From: Pandoraea pulmonicola
Lineage (GTDB): Bacteria; Pseudomonadota; Gammaproteobacteria; Burkholderiales; Burkholderiaceae
Assembly (NCBI RefSeq): GCF_000815105.2
Contig: NZ_CP010310.2
Location: forward strand, 5,084,001 to 5,148,000
Length of the DNA stretch: 64,000 nucleotides
Direction of reading: 5' to 3'
A model generated the notes under the pieces. It had not been told where the DNA came from. It saw only the letters and a program-made list of their open reading frames with translations, and ran no database searches. Shown piece after piece: positions 63,414 to 64,000 of the stretch; position 1 is the first letter of the stretch, and each line of letters begins with the position of its first letter. The position numbers and the translations under genes are program-made.

Positions 63414-63842
63414 ATGTCCGATCCCCGCCCATCCCATGTGCCGTGGTTGACGCCTTATCTGACCGTACGCGACGCCAAAGCGGCGGCGGCATTCTACGAG
63501 CAGGCATTCGGCTTCACCGTACATGACATGGTGGACGACGACGGTGCCGTCATGCACGTCGAAATGTACTACCAAGGGCAACTGATCCTGATGTTCGCCC
63601 CCGAGGGCGCATTTGGCAGCACCGCACGTTCACCACACTCGTCCGGCATAGAGGCTCCGCAGAGCTTCTATGTCTATACGGAAGACGTCGACGCGCTCTA
63701 TGCACGGGCCACGGCGGGAGGGGCAAAAGGCCTGATGCCGCCGAGCGACCAGTTCTGGGGTGACCGATTCTGTCAGTTGGAAGATCCCGACGGCTATCGC
63801 TGGGGATTCGCGCGCCCGGTCACGCCTCTCACGCCCAGGTAA
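63414..63842 (+). CDS. VOC family protein (PhnB/glyoxalase-like)
   Basis: A 142-residue VOC-fold protein resembling PhnB-type or YaeR/bleomycin-resistance-like proteins: PWLTPYLTVRDAKAAAAFYEQAFGF at the start and FCQLEDPDGYRWGFA at the end. The usual first metal ligand position is not a clear His, so it may not bind a metal as glyoxalase I does. Function unknown. It lies about 110 bases after the spermidine-synthase-like gene and before rsmE. Confidence 0.75.
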   Translation: MSDPRPSHVPWLTPYLTVRDAKAAAAFYEQAFGFTVHDMVDDDGAVMHVEMYYQGQLILMFAPEGAFGSTARSPHSSGIEAPQSFYVYTEDVDALYARATAGGAKGLMPPSDQFWGDRFCQLEDPDGYRWGFARPVTPLTPR

Positions 63843-63968
63843 CGGCCCCATCCCTCGCGGTGGTCGTTCGCGGCCGTGCCGAGCACGCCGTGTACCACAC
63901 ACTGCGGTATGCTTCGATCCCCGGCGACGCCCTACCGCCACCGTTTGCGCTTAACGTCCTCCACTTCT

Positions 63969-64000
63969 ATGCCACGTTTTTTCATCGACGCGCCACTGCA
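63969..64000 (+). CDS. rsmE: Start of 16S rRNA (uracil1498-N3)-methyltransferase (partial)
   Basis: The last 32 bases open an ATG frame encoding MPRFFIDAPL, the characteristic N-terminus of RsmE, which methylates U1498 of 16S rRNA. The gene continues beyond the window. Only ten residues are visible, so the call rests on that short match and is not certain. Confidence 0.7.
   Translation, partial: MPRFFIDAPL

Overview
This is a GC-rich chromosomal window from a betaproteobacterium of the Burkholderiales, most like Pandoraea/Burkholderia. That placement is an inference from gene content and order (ybeZ-ybeY-ybeX-lnt, dusB-fis, dapB-bamE-fur, lptD-surA-pdxA-rsmA, tkt-gap); no database was searched. 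About 54 protein genes are supported, nearly all of them housekeeping. I saw no rRNA, tRNA or CRISPR array. There is one insertion sequence.

Layout. 1-3250: the start of a divergent gene (probably a TetR-type regulator), an MFS transporter behind a promoter/operator, an Old Yellow Enzyme reductase with a clear terminator, and a small acidic ORF. 3370-8430 (minus): a YbdG-type mechanosensitive channel and a four-gene osmoprotectant ABC importer. These are two answers to osmotic stress side by side. 9300-15950: a membrane diguanylate cyclase, then the minus-strand stress set prkA-yeaH-spoVR ending in a coupled glyoxalase-fold gene. 16930-19720: a zinc/manganese-type ABC importer preceded by a palindromic candidate operator and an unlisted 40-residue membrane peptide.

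19900-29600: miaB, phoH(ybeZ)-ybeY-chaC-corC(ybeX)-lnt, then glyQ-glyS. 29600-34250: gmhB, plsC, a YgjP-like metallopeptidase, gloA, a two-part rubredoxin (minus) and an EamA transporter. 34200-41900: lptD-surA-pdxA-rsmA on the minus strand, diverging from the amgK-murU peptidoglycan-recycling pair. 41950-48200: pepP-ubiH, dusB-fis and purH with a terminator. 48370-56550 (minus): bamE-dapB, leuS-lptE-holA and proA-hutD.

56700-64000: fur, a lone wzz-like chain-length gene of less GC-rich composition, an IS1595-family element with perfect 8-bp target duplications lying against the gap terminator, tkt-gap (minus), a spermidine-synthase-like gene, a VOC protein, and the first codons of rsmE.

Functionally the window is dominated by envelope biogenesis (LptD, LptE, BamE, SurA, Lnt, PlsC, GmhB, AmgK/MurU), translation and RNA modification, and stress or metal homeostasis. 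No complete undescribed system is evident. The most unusual local features are the coupled mini-membrane peptide of the metal importer, the VOC gene attached to the prkA-yeaH-spoVR operon, the N-terminally extended rubredoxin, an imperfect palindrome downstream of ubiH, and the wzz/IS junction.
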